From Mimachlamys varia (Eukaryota > Mollusca > Bivalvia > Pectinida > Pectinidae), in NCBI GenBank assembly GCA_947623455.1, contig OX392530.1:36177405-36241404 (forward strand): 64,000 nucleotides of DNA. The letters are read 5' to 3'. The notes beneath the pieces are model-generated. The model saw nothing but the letters and a program-made list of their open reading frames with translations, had not been told where the DNA came from and made no database searches. Numbering within the stretch: the first letter of the stretch is position 1; each line of letters begins with the position of its first letter. Made by a program: the position numbers and the translations under genes. Below, one piece after another: positions 11,401-22,144 of the stretch.

Positions 11401-14272
11401 ATTTATCAAGTAAAATTTTAATTTTTACACTCAGATTTTTCTACTCTCACAACTGAGAGTTTTTGTTATCTTCATATCAAAATAATTATGTGATCATTTA
11501 TCAAATAAACAAGAATACCTTCTATACATAATATATTTAAAATGTCTGCAATGGGATTTTACTACCTATGGAACTAAAATAGTTTAGGGCCTCCAAAGAG
11601 CCTTTCTTAATCAAATTAAAACTTCAAACTCAGAGCCATTCGAATATTCTCAAATTAAGATGATTCAGACAGATACGCAACTTAAATTTTAGAATTCCTT
11701 ACCTCAACAGTATATCCTGTAATGATATATGAGTCATGACACCACAATCATACTATTCACACTCAGATTATATATATACCCCCTTGCCAATCTGGAAACA
11801 AGACTTGCCGGCAAAATATCATTTATTTTGTTGTTAATGCATGTAGCCTGAATAAAAAATTGATGAGTTTATTGCTATTTTTAGCAACAAATTCATACCC
11901 CAATCAGTGTATTGTAACAGGAGTCAAGGAGTCTGGAGAGGAAAAATGCACAGGCAACCTGGGAGTTCGAACCCGGGACCTTTCAAACGAATGTGTATAA
12001 TATATACCTGTTTATAATAACCTTCATAGATACCAATATGAGCACCAGCAATCTGAAAAATAAGTATAAATTGATCATTGAATCAATATTTTCCATTTAT
12101 GTCCATATAAAATAATTTGTTACTACACAGTTTAACAGCTATTCCATTAATTATACATCAAAACAAAATTTACATCGTGTACGTAATAAACGTCGAGTTT
12201 ATATGACATGGATTGTTATGGTGAAATGTTTCAAAAACGAAAACAGAGGGGAGGGGCAATCTGTCAGTTATCTTATTATCCTCCTGGAATAGAACTGCAA
12301 CGTCAACACTTTCATTTAAAATAGTGAATTCTGTTACAACTGTCATCAATATGGACAGGATATATCATTTTCGTGAAACAGGCCTATGAATCGCATACAC
12401 AAACTGTGAAATAGAAACGACGAATCTCTTCGACGTTGAACCGTCTGCTAACATTTCCTATATTTTGACAGCAGGGTCAATACCATGTCAGACTATTCGG
12501 ATTATTTCAGAGCAAAGCAAAACGCTTATAGCATGTAATGCAAATATGTTTATAAATGTGTTATTTGTGTCTACTTGCATCAACTACAACCCAATCACCC
12601 CTTCACTCATTGATAATTGAAGGATAAACACATCACAAACCTGTGCCAGCGGTGGAAAGGCCGCCATTGTAAACCGGAACTGATCCGCGGAAAAGTACAA
12701 GATCGAATTTGATTGGTCAAACCTGAAGTTCGAGAAATATCTTTTATAGCGGGAATGTTTAAAATTAGGAATATAGAAAACATTTAAACGAAAGAAAATG
12801 AACAAAAAATGAAAATGGTATATTACATAGGCCCAACTTAGGCCTTCACATAGTTGTACAGTGAAGCATCGCTTAAATACCACCTCAGAATTAAGACAAC
12901 CTCTCTATTAAGACCACTTTATTTTAGTCCTGAAAAAATAAAAAGCTGACAGTACTGTACTGTACCCAAATGGGGTCAGTACCCAAATCGGATCACTTTT
13001 TTTTCAAAAATACTTCTAAATCAATAACAGTGTCAACAGATTGATTATAACAATAATATAGTCTTAGAATAGATAGTCACACACCATTTTATGTCTACAT
13101 ATCATTAGTTTTAAAAATTAATCCGCCCGATAGAAATACTTGTTTTCATATACATTCTAAAGGACATCATAAAATGTTGATATGCTACAACAAAAATATT
13201 AATTTGAAATGTAAAATACTGCAAAAGTCATGTCTTGACCCGATTTGGGTCCTCAAATTCGCAAAATCTCGAACCGCTGATTGGTGACGTCAAAGCGTTG
13301 TATAAATATCCAACGTGAACCCCGAGTGCTGTTTTTTTTGTAAGAACACCCATCGATGCTCTTCTTTTGATACAAACATTAATAGATATTATTAATCCTC
13401 AGATTTTTTTATGAATGAATAAAATGATGGTTTGGTGATCCCATTTGGGTACTGTCACCTTATACTGTTACAGTACTGTAACTTATATATTTGTATTTCA
13501 AGCTTCACTATTAAGACCACCTCGCTATTAAGACCAGTTTTGAAAAGTCCCAAATACCATTTTTGCACCAAATTCGCCTCACTACTTAGACCAACGATCA
13601 AACACAAAGTCACCTGGTGTATAGGCCTATTCCAGTGTGTACACCTGTCATCACTAAGCTAGTTTGGTGTCGACTTGGCTAAGCAGTTACAATTACTGTG
13701 CTTTTAACATTATGTTAAGCCTACATATTAGTTAATGGACCATGAAAACATGTCAAAAAGTGGATTTAAGAGAAATCTGTTTGCGTGCACGTGGTCACCC
13801 TCGGTATTCTGGCCACCCCGCTAGATAAAAGACTACTTAATTGATGCAGTTCCTAAGGTGGTCTTAATAGAGAGGTTTCATTGTATATGTAACAGATGTC
13901 ATTATTTATTGCAATGCCTCCGCTAGGAGTCGAACCCGGAACCTCTGGCTACTAGTCTTACGCTCAACAAATCGAGTTAAAGAGAAGATCTCTCTAGACG
14001 AGCGGTATATTGCAGCTAGTATTTACCAGGGTTACATATATTAGACACATCAACACAATACTGTTTTTTCCTTTCAGTAGGCTAGTTAAGCCTAAGCATA
14101 ATTTCCACTTTAAACAATTGATTATTTATCGTTGTAGCCAAGCGTAAATACCAAATACTGTTATATAAATCCATCTATAAACAAAGTCAAGAAAATACGT
14201 TCTAGAAAGTTGTAAAAAGAAAGAATATATTTAGCAAAATTAGAAAAGGTGACTCACTCTTGTAGCTCCCAT
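1..14272 (-). CDS. EPS15: EPS15 homologue, endocytic adaptor (partial, C-terminus beyond window edge)
   Basis: Clathrin-adaptor scaffold that binds NPF-containing endocytic proteins through EH domains and AP-2 through DPF motifs at the plasma membrane. Exons, 5' to 3' on the minus strand: 14258-14272 or 12641-12667 (alternative starts), 12008-12052, 11157-11246, 10638-10781, 9949-10020, 9096-9179, 8854-8955, 7784-8047, 6732-6889, 6139-6316, 5729-5823, 5135-5306, 4686-4748, 3948-3995, 2979-3128, 2554-2697, 2266-2425, 2043-2146, 869-1003, 1-236. Exon phases agree throughout, giving about 823 residues before the window ends in frame. Order: EH1 (about 10-110), EH2 (127-222), a Pro/Gly/Val linker, EH3 (277-388), coiled coil (390-612), DPF tail. 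The donor of exon 5135-5306 (GTTTGG) is weak. Vertebrates have EPS15 and EPS15L1; I take this as the single invertebrate orthologue. Any UIMs and the stop lie outside the window. Confidence 0.93.
1635..1797. repeat. 86-bp tandem duplication in EPS15 intron
   Basis: Two copies of a segment starting GGGTGAAGTTTTTTCATTAT and ending in T and A runs before ATTAAGTGAAGC. Differences are mainly in the homopolymers. A poly-G run lies nearby at about 1502-1516. Confidence 0.8.
3311..3760. mobile_element. MITE with TA target site and CAGTG ends (copy A)
   Basis: Element 3313-3758 flanked by TA. The left end CAGTGCACTCTTCTTAATAT and the inverted right end CAGTGGACTCCACTTAATAT form imperfect terminal inverted repeats; TA duplication and CAGT ends fit the Tc1/mariner superfamily. 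No transposase. A second copy lies in opposite orientation at 56927-57404. Confidence 0.8.
4096..4492. mobile_element. 397-bp MITE with TTTAAAGGCCCAATATACGT ends (copy A)
   Basis: Near-perfect terminal inverted repeats of about 24 bp starting TTTAAAGGCCCAATATACGT. The TTTAAA at each end is palindromic, so whether TTAA is the target duplication cannot be told. No transposase. A same-length copy is at 19698-20094. Confidence 0.85.
6004..6031. repeat. GCCGC pentanucleotide microsatellite
   Basis: About five copies of GCCGC in an EPS15 intron, strikingly GC-rich in AT-rich surroundings. Confidence 0.9.
6139..6889 (-). other. EPS15: EPS15 EH domain 3
   Basis: Exons 6732-6889 and 6139-6316, joined within the codon for the pocket Trp (TG|G, in [12 protein letters not shown]). 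The first loop [12 protein letters not shown] (about residues 299-310) is a good EF-hand loop. After the domain the exon encodes a Pro-rich stretch ([12 protein letters not shown]). Confidence 0.9.
7300..7806. repeat. 32-bp minisatellite containing EPS15 exon 8 splice donor
   Basis: About 16 copies of a 32-bp unit. On the minus strand each unit includes GACTCACCCAGTGTAAGTAA, that is the last bases of exon 7784-8047, its donor and intron start. The first unit is the real junction; later units are in the intron. Many copies keep an intact GTAAGT. Confidence 0.92.
7784..9179 (-). other. EPS15: EPS15 EH domain 2 and Pro/Gly/Val linker
   Basis: Exons 9096-9179, 8854-8955 and 7784-8047. EH2 holds the pocket Trp (about residue 170) and a canonical EF-hand loop [12 protein letters not shown] (about 174-185), so calcium binding is likely. 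The 264-bp third exon finishes EH2 and then encodes a linker of repeated VVPAG/VPGGIP-type motifs before EH3. Its donor (AGT|GTAAGT) is the founder of the 32-bp array at 7300-7806. Confidence 0.9.
10638..12052 (-). other. EPS15: EPS15 EH domain 1 (three exons)
   Basis: Exons 12008-12052, 11157-11246 and 10638-10781 encode one EH domain. The first EF-like loop reads [10 protein letters not shown]; the second half has [15 protein letters not shown] with the conserved Trp of the NPF pocket. Neither loop has the full set of acidic ligands, as is usual for EH1. The introns hold AT-rich sequence only, apart from a tRNA-like SINE fragment near 11930-11995. Confidence 0.9.
11925..12000 (-). mobile_element. 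tRNA-like SINE fragment
   Basis: The minus strand reads CCCGGGTTCGAACTCCCAGG, a perfect B-box-like segment, but no convincing A box. A degenerate piece next to EPS15 exon 12008-12052. Confidence 0.4.
12641..12667 (-). CDS. EPS15: EPS15 alternative first coding exon 1b (MAAFPPLAQ)
   Basis: Nine codons starting in a good context (ACAATGG), followed by donor GTTTGTG in phase 0. The peptide MAAFPPLAQ resembles the MAA-rich N-termini of vertebrate EPS15 and EPS15L1, so this is the more likely canonical start. The upstream DNA has CCGGAA and CCGCGG motifs typical of a housekeeping promoter (inference). Confidence 0.75.
12857..13885. mobile_element. ~1-kb non-autonomous transposon upstream of EPS15 exon 1b
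   Basis: The left end ACAGTGAAGCATCGCTTAAA and the inverted right end ACAATGAAACCTCTCTATTA match as terminal repeats. Both ends continue with a CTCTATTAAGACCAC motif, also repeated inside. A second element appears to be inserted in it (12949-13480). Confidence 0.6.
12949..13480. mobile_element. Nested element inside the 12857-13885 transposon
   Basis: Bounded on both sides by ACAGTACTGTA, followed by GTACCCAAATGGG on the left and its inverse near 13442-13452 on the right. It contains no coding sequence. Confidence 0.5.
13915..13990 (-). mobile_element. tRNA-derived SINE head
   Basis: The minus strand shows an A-box-like TAACTCGATTTGTTGAGC and a B box GGGTTCGACTCC about 40 bp apart, as in tRNA-derived SINEs. 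Mismatches in the arms argue against a working tRNA gene. Confidence 0.6.
14258..14272 (-). CDS. EPS15: EPS15 alternative first coding exon 1a (MGATR)
   Basis: ATG followed by four codons and then a good donor (GTGAGTC), ending in phase 0. It joins exon 12008-12052 in frame, giving MGATR-IAGAH. Five bases before the purine-rich start context, the leader holds a start-stop uORF (ATGTGA, 14287 to 14282). It could equally be a leader exon whose ATG is little used. It lies about 1.6 kb upstream of exon 1b, so it implies a separate promoter. Confidence 0.55.
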
Positions 14273-15488
14273 CTTCCACTGTCACATTGCTGTTACAGGC
14301 CGTCAAATCTTGATCGGATTATCGGATAGTTGGTTTCACGTCCGCTTACTTAGACTATTTGTTCCATGTTTATCTTTTTTAACTTAAGTGTCCGTTTAAA
14401 ATATAAGCTGTATTTTAGCGATTGTTAGAAAGACAAAAGTGTCGAGCAATTGTGAGATCAATAATCAACTGTAATCGGTATGTAGGCCTTTAGATTGAAT
14501 GGCGATAAGATGCAGGTCTAAAGTTCTGATTTGGTGGTGAAGTCCCTTTGCCACACCTAAGTTTGAAATTTTAGCACAATGGTATGTCTGACATGAGAGA
14601 ACCTTGTCGAACACCAGCGGAAAAGAAACCAAAACTTCGTTTCAGTTGTCAGTGGGACATTCGTGTGTGTGTTTTACAAATTACCCTGGTATACTGGAAT
14701 CACCCTGTCTGTCATCAGCAGTAACTTCACATGAATGAGCAGTATGTTATGTGGTTGTACATCGACATTTTAATTTAAGATTTTCGATCACTTTTAAGGG
14801 AGTTAATGCCCTTTATGTGAGATTTAAGATGTAGAATTTCTCAAAATAAATCTTGCTTCAGCTCAATTACTCTAACCGTTACAGATATTCGTCTGTCATT
14901 TGGTATGTAGTTTTATGATGATAACACGCAGGTCAAGTGCTGATTTGGTAAAATTTACTTTTTTCCCCACGCAGATTCATTTTTTTTCCGCTTGAAATAA
15001 TGGTGAAATTTGACTTCGAAAATTTCATTTCAATGGTATGACCAACATTGCAGATCCTTGTGCAACACCAGTGGACATTAAAAAAAAAACCCCAAAAATT
15101 CTTACTTCTTGGGTAAACTTTTGTCCTTACAACTCCTTAATCTATAAATCAATTTCAGTGAAACTACACATGAATGTTAGGGACTAGGTTAAGATATACA
15201 TGTAGGTATTTTAGCTAATATTTCGGTTGCCATGGTAACCACGTCACTATACATAGAATGTCACATTTTCTTATGAAAGGAGGCGGGGATATAATTAGTT
15301 AGCCGTTCGGCTAACAGATCTAGTTTCTCCAGAATTCGTTTAAAATCCCAGTTATGACGGGATACAGACACAGCTTATCTTACGAAGTACGACCACGTGG
15401 ACAGAGAACAGTTCCTTTTATTTGTCGTAGATTCTTCACTTCTACCGGTATTTCGGAACAGCCCCAGTGTATGTACTTGCATATATAT

Positions 15489-15600
15489 ACAGTCGAACTT
15501 CGATCGTTAATCCGGACACCTTGGTTCCATCACATTTTTGTCCGGATTGCGAATCATCCGTATTGTCGAATCATGCCCGCTGACGATCGTTAGAGATCGT
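15489..15600. mobile_element. pogo/Tigger-like terminal fragment
   Basis: CAGTCGAACTTCGATCGTTA followed by TCCGGACACC resembles the terminal repeat of pogo-like elements. Only one end is recognised. Confidence 0.35.
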
Positions 15601-15789
15601 TTGGTAAGCCTACTGTATACAAATTGTACACACGGTATTGAATGTGTGACATATGAAAGTGTGTTGAGTAACACGTTTATTGTATTGTAAATTTGCATCT
15701 AATTGTTGGGAAATAATTGTATTTTATGAATAAAAGAATGATCTCAACTTTGATAGTGTATACATAGGGTGTTGTTAGTGAAGCATTAC

Positions 15790-16165
15790 ATCTTTTTATC
15801 CCCCACTTTTAAAGAAACGGGGGGGGGGGGGGGGTATTGATTTGGGTTTGTCCGTCTGTCACACTTTGTTTTCGTGCAATAACGGCAACAGATATTATCC
15901 GATTTTCTTGAAAATTGGTTAGAATGTAAATTGCCTCAAGGGCTCGAAAAAGTTAAATTGCTACTTTGGCGGAGTTATGTCTCCTTGGTTATTGTTTCTG
16001 TGCTAACACGGCAACAAATATCAAATTTCTGTGTATAATTAAGGCTTTCGTTTTTGCTCAATTCCTAAGAAATACATCTTGTGTCAACAACATGAAAAGT
16101 TCAAAAGATTTTCTCCTATATACAATATGATTAACCCCTTACGAAGGGAGAAAAGCGGGGTATAT
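15790..16165. repeat. Dispersed mollusc-type repeat bounded by C-rich and G-rich ends
   Basis: Starts ATCCCCCACTTTTAAAGAAA with a poly-G run, continues GGTTTGTCCGTCTGTCACAC and ends AAAGCGGGGTAT. The text is typical of high-copy repeats in molluscan genomes as I recall them; no second copy is in this window. Confidence 0.4.
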
Positions 16166-17097
16166 TAATTCTACGATCGAATTAGCTTGTTTTTTCACAT
16201 TTCACTATCCAAAATTGAAAATATTTATGAAAGTGGCTTAACATTTGGGAAATACGAAATGTCCTACTGTTTAGCAGTATATGATGACATATCATATTTC
16301 AAGTTTCCTGTCCTTGAGCACTTCGAGTATTTCCCATGTTCAGTAACTCTACTAAAGGATCTCTGTCCCACTTCACTGTGGTGGACTATATATATTTGTG
16401 ATGGCGTTAACCGTAAACTTTTGTAAACTTGGCCGGAGATCTCCGACTTAAGTCAATCTCTTTCATTTTTGTCCGAATGACCAAGGTGAGCTTATGCTAT
16501 ACCGTCACAATTTTTAAACGACATCTTCTCCATAACCACTAATTGGAAATCAACCTAATTTGGTAGGAGACATCCCTAGGTGCTCTGGATTAATGTTTTT
16601 ACTAATGGCGGGACTGATCCCAAGGGAACTCGGGGACGGGGCAAAAAAGGATTACTTAGCTTTATTGATTTAAGCGACTTCTTTCCGAAACATCCCTAGT
16701 TAGTGGAGATTAAAATTTGTTCACACAGTTTGACGGACCCCTTCGCATGGGGTGAGGCCAAAAGGGTTAAATTTGACCTTTTGCTGTTATAAATAACTTC
16801 TTCTCTAGAACTATGCACTGGATATCAATAATAATTTGTTGGAAACATTCATTGGGTGTAGGGATTCAAACTGTACAAATGGAGAGAATGACTCCAGGGG
16901 CCTGGCAAAACAGAATTATTAGTTTAATAAACTTTTCTGGGTATAAGAGACAGATATCAGTACTATTAGGTTTAATACATTCCTATGTGGTGGTGATTTA
17001 AAATCTTAAAAATAGAAAGGCTTCACACTACCCCACACCACCACGGCTTCTCCCCCGGGCAAAGTGGTGGGTCCAAAAATACTTTTTAACTTTTATT

Positions 17098-17420
17098 TGA
17101 TTGAGACCCCCACCCCAAAAGTGTATATATATATACAATTGCTGGACATAAAGAGACGGTCGCAATCTTAATTGTAGATTTGATCTCGGGGTCTGCCATG
17201 ACCTTGAAGATATAATTCATGAGTCATAACTTTTAAACGGCTGAGATTCCCACACCAAAACTGTACAGTTTTGTATATTGCTGGGCATAAAGAAACGATC
17301 ACAATCAGGATTTTAGATTTGATCTCGGGGTCTGCCACGCCCTTGCAGACTTAACCCCTGAGTTATAACTTTTCAACGGTTGAGATTCCCACCCCAAAAC
17401 TATATATACAATTGTTGGGC
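17098..17420. repeat. ~135-bp tandem repeat, about 2.5 copies
   Basis: TTGCTGGACATAAAGAGACG at about 17140 recurs with changes near 17279 and 17412, each preceded by GAGATTCCCACCCCAAAA-like text and followed by ATTTGATCTCGGGGTCTGCC in the first two. Confidence 0.75.
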
Positions 17421-19697
17421 ATAAAGAGTGTTGGTATTAGCTAGCATTGATGTTTGGGTCTGGCACACCCTAGTTTCTCTGTTGAGTTCGAAAACAAATG
17501 AAATACCAACCAATTATGCTTCATCGATTGGTCTTGGAGTCTGCCACTGTCCCTGGGATCTTTTTAGAAAATCTTTGCCATGATGAGTACCTAGATATCA
17601 ACGTATCCAGGTGTGAGCGATACAAGCCTTCTGGGTTCGTTTTTGCGGAATAAACGGTTTGTCCGCTTTTAAATGTAATGTTTTATTGGGCAAAAGTCAT
17701 GGCAAACCTGAAACTGTAAGCGATGTAAGGCATTCCCGAGGCTCACCTGAACACAGTATCTGATTACTAGGTCCGACTTTATTTAATAAACGAAAAACTT
17801 TGGCCTGACCCGTTCTACCGCCTAAACAAAAACGGATCAGGTACTAATATCGCAATCGGTTGGAGTGCACCGTAAAATAAATAGTGCAAATCCTGGGTTT
17901 GAATCCCGATTTAGTACCATATTGTAGATTTTACAGTAGTCTGAAAGTACCTACATATTGGTGTTGCTGGCGGACCAATGTTACATGTGTCTTGTTCATT
18001 TCTCTAAGGTCAACTTCCGGGAGGGGTGTTTTTTTCCTTGCGGACATGTATGGGTCATCACAGCTGTAATAGTGATGAAAACAGAGTTTCAAATATGTAT
18101 GATGTATTTTTCAATGTTACATGGATCATATAAAGTAATAACATACTGATTCCTACATGTAATATGCATTCATATGAAGAACTTGAAAATATCAGCAAGT
18201 GGGCTATAAAACCCAAGAATAGTGACTGCTGTACCATCTAAGCTATATTGCATTTTTCATACCCCCGCTTAAGCAAGACCTTCTTCTCCCGGTGCAGTAT
18301 GCCCGCTTGTAATTGAGAATGATGTCTTTGTTCTCACTTTGAGAACGTGGCATTTACTTGGGTGTGACCTAAATTCACATAGCCGGTTGTCGTTGATGAA
18401 GCAGAAGACGTTTTCTCTCCCAGAACTCCTGGAGCCATATTCATGAAACCATTCTCATGCTCAAGCATGGATTTTGTTCATAAGTTAAACTTGCTTTAGC
18501 TATTTATTTAAAAGACATCCTTATTCTATTCATGATTTGGGAAAACAGTAGAGGGACTTAAAGTAAAAAACACTTTTTCAATGGTTTTATTTGGCGTGAT
18601 TTAAGCGAGTAGCAAGAAAGTTGGTTTAGGCACAGGATCTTTAATTGAGCATAAGAATACTTTAATAAATACTGCCTTGGTCTCACTATCTTGTATTTTT
18701 TCAAGGGTCTTCTGTAAATCTTTCCTTTGTTCATATTTTTCTCCTAGTTTAATCAATTTTGTGTTTGAATTATATGGTTTTGTTAACACTGATGTTCAAA
18801 TTTGCTTTCTACTTCAGTAGAATATGTCAGAACATAATTGGTCTTTGGTTAAAAAAACCCAACATATGACCATTTTGGGGTAATTCCTAGGCTGCTACAC
18901 GTCCATTGAAGATAACTTGGGAGCCACACCAGACCATAACGCCAGTCAATTCTACATTGATGCACACACAAATTTGTATGAAGTATATGAAAGGATCAAA
19001 CTAATCTTCTTGCCTTAGGCACAAGGTGGTGAACACGCACCTTCCATTGTATACATAAAAAGAGCACTTATTTGATGAAGTATGAAAAGATCCCCAAAAT
19101 AATGAATATAACATTAAATTAAAGAGTGAATATAAGCTGGCAGAATCACTTAGAGTAAATATCTACCCGAGAAATGTTGCCTGACTGCAATATTTCACAG
19201 AAAGGGTAATACCTCTAGTCGTGTGTCTGGTGACAATAAGTGAACAGCTTGTGTGAACCAGGGTGACACTGAATTATAATACAATCATAACTCACACAAA
19301 CCAATAACATACAGATAAATTTTATTTCGAAACAAAAAATAAGATGATAAAAGCGTAACAGCACAAGGCGTAAAACCTTGGCGTAACACATAATATTGCC
19401 CCTGTTAACACATTTAGGGTAAACTGCGTAGAACAAACAGAAAAACTCAGAATGCAATATTGGCAACACCATTGAATGCAATTGAGTCCACATAAGCATG
19501 TATGTCATTCACAACATTGAGAATGAAATAAGACTAGAAATGACAGAATGAAATAGTTGTATCATACATATGCATCCAATATTAAAATTCACTGATACAA
19601 ACAAAAGAGAAAGAAAATAAAGATTTGACTTTCTAAGGAAATTAATGTTTTATCAAACAATTTCAGAATCTTAAACACTTCTTTATAATTATAATAA

Positions 19698-20094
19698 TTT
19701 AAAGGCCCAATATACGTAACTTCAGGACTTTTTTCGTGATTCTGAAAAATTCTGAAAAAAAAAATCCAGTTGATAACCTTGCAAAAATAAGCCTAAAACG
19801 AAGTAAACCTGAGCGGTAACTTACAAGAAACTCTAGACAAAAAAATTCAAAGAATTGAAAATAATTCAGGTGGGGCCCACTTCAACAACAAACCGAAGGT
19901 AGAAGACGGTTCAAAATGGACGCGTGTTTACAAATAGCGTGTTTCAATTTCTGCTGTACCGGTAACCGCGAAAGAATTCATCTTGAATATTGCTGATATC
20001 AGTTAATCTTATCTAAATCTATAAATATAATAAGTTATTAGGCTTGATTTTCACTTCAAGTTTTGCCGAAAGTTACGTATATTGGGCCTTTAAA
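19698..20094. mobile_element. 397-bp MITE (copy B, opposite orientation)
   Basis: Same terminal inverted repeats and same length as 4096-4492, read in reverse orientation, with a shared interior (for example GTTTGTTGTTGAAGTGGGCC in copy A, reverse complement here). Equal length suggests recent activity. Confidence 0.85.
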
Positions 20095-22144
20095 AGAATA
20101 AAATATTTTTCAATAAAAACAGGAAATTTCTACAATTACAAAGAATTTTCTCTTAGATAACTGCAGTTAAACAAATAACTATAGTTATACAAACATTTTT
20201 CTCCTTTAACTATTGAAATTTAAAAACTCGAATGAAAACTACATAACGAGAAAAATCACATTTAAAAAGGATTGCATAAGAGTTATAATCTTCTCAATAC
20301 AGAAGCATTACCCTGACCATCAAACAGAAAGGAGAGAATGAGATAAAAAAAAAATACAAACTAAAAGGTAGATTAATTCATTATCTTATAAACATTAACT
20401 CATGCCTCCCTGAAGGTACATTTGAACTCTCCCAATTCAAAGTCTGGAATATTTCATAATGAAATTTCAGGGGTGAATGAGTGAAAAAAAGTGAACCATT
20501 TATGATAAAAAAGTACAATATTTAAGAACCTTGGGGAGGAATGTTTTTATCAGGATGTCTAACAAATTGAAAAAATAACAGTTGACCTGCGGTGAATGTT
20601 TCTTATACTGTGTAAAACCAAAACAACTTCAGCGCCATTGTAGTTGAAAGTAAACGAATGTTCTACATAAAATAACTTACATTCTGAAAGAAAAGTTTTA
20701 AACATACATATATATTACATCAAAAAGCATAAAATATTTACATAATAAGTAGAAAAACTTGAAGATAAGTGAAACATGAACCAACTTAGTGCTAGGGTAT
20801 ATTTAGAATGTTTTCAAGGCACATCTGTACGAGTTTCTACGACTTCAAGTTGTGCAAAATTAAACAAAGCCAGATTATGCCAGCTAGTAGTTTTGAAAAA
20901 AACTAACTTTCAAAATGAAATAAAACTTTGTGCGAAAAAATGAAAATTTGTGTCAAGATTTTTTTTAAAGAACTTGGAAATCTTTGTAAAATTACATAAA
21001 TATAATTATGCAATACTTAAAATTGAATGACAACAATGAAAATTTAAAAAAAAAATAAAAAGACATTAAAGGTATTCAGTACAGATCTTTGTAGTTCATA
21101 CCAATAACTAGAAGCTTAATATGTAAATTTGTATATTGCTGATCTGTTGAATTCTTACTGAGAAGGTACAGGGCGATTTACAAGAAGTACTGTACAGATT
21201 ACTTACAGTTTAGTGTACAACTATGTACATACTATACAAAAGCCTATCAAACACTGGTATAACTTGCATAAATATCTACTGGTAAATCAAACTGAAACAT
21301 TTTAAGCAATACAATTAACTTGAACAATTATCTTTAGGTGGTTCACTTGAAAATCATAAATAACTTAAGATTATATTATATTTATTATAATGGAAACTTT
21401 TATATCAGAAACTTAGATTGTAACCCCGAATATGTGTGTTTTTTCCACTAGTTACCACATTGTCAAATACAACTTGTATATATGTCTTTCATGTTTTGAT
21501 ATTTTGATAATTAAACTTGGTCAATAACTTTTGATTAACTTGGTTGATAATGTATACAAAATTTACACTATATTACAATGTTTGAGTATAGTACAATATG
21601 TTAAAATCACTCTTCAGTCCCTTTCGGACTAGCCATAGTACAAAGTCTGTCATGCTGAGTACATATTGTACAATGATCCAGGACTTTCCTTTGATCATAC
21701 TTTTAATCGTGTTGAGTACAAACAGTGATTGTAGTTAGAGACATAGAGTATGATACAGCTACCCTGGTACTCCAAAATTAACACAAGGATTGACTGTCCG
21801 AGTATAGTGAGTAAGACAGAAGTACTAGTGCTTTTTAAGAACCATCAGACGGTGACTTCAAATATTGTAGTCTGTTCAACATCTTATTTGGGTTTCATCT
21901 GTATCAACAGTCTGAATATAATAACCCATGTAGCTTCGTCATATTCAACACAATTAAGTACAAAAGTCTGAGTACAGTGACCCAAAAGTCGAGCCCACAC
22001 AGCTGGGTCAGAAATGACACTATCGTTGTGGAGCCCTCGAAGATTCATCAAAGATACACCACATCATCAGGGATTTTTCCAGTACTGATAGTCTGTATAC
22101 AGTGACTCTAGATAGAGACCACAAAGCATCATTAAGGGTGGCGA

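Larger units (their letters stand above)
14290..22144. other. EPS15-DEPDC1 intergenic region
   Basis: About 7.9 kb without a recognisable gene. It holds a dispersed repeat (15790-16165), a pogo-like terminal fragment (15489-15600), a ~135-bp tandem repeat (17098-17420), a 397-bp MITE (19698-20094) and probably the 3' UTR of DEPDC1 in the part just below 22145. Short open frames here have no homology or codon pattern that I recognise. Confidence 0.6.

Noticed and set aside
1..14272. Calling the first gene EPS15L1 rather than EPS15
   Set aside because: The two vertebrate paralogues come from one ancestor; nothing seen here favours one, so the general EPS15 name is kept.
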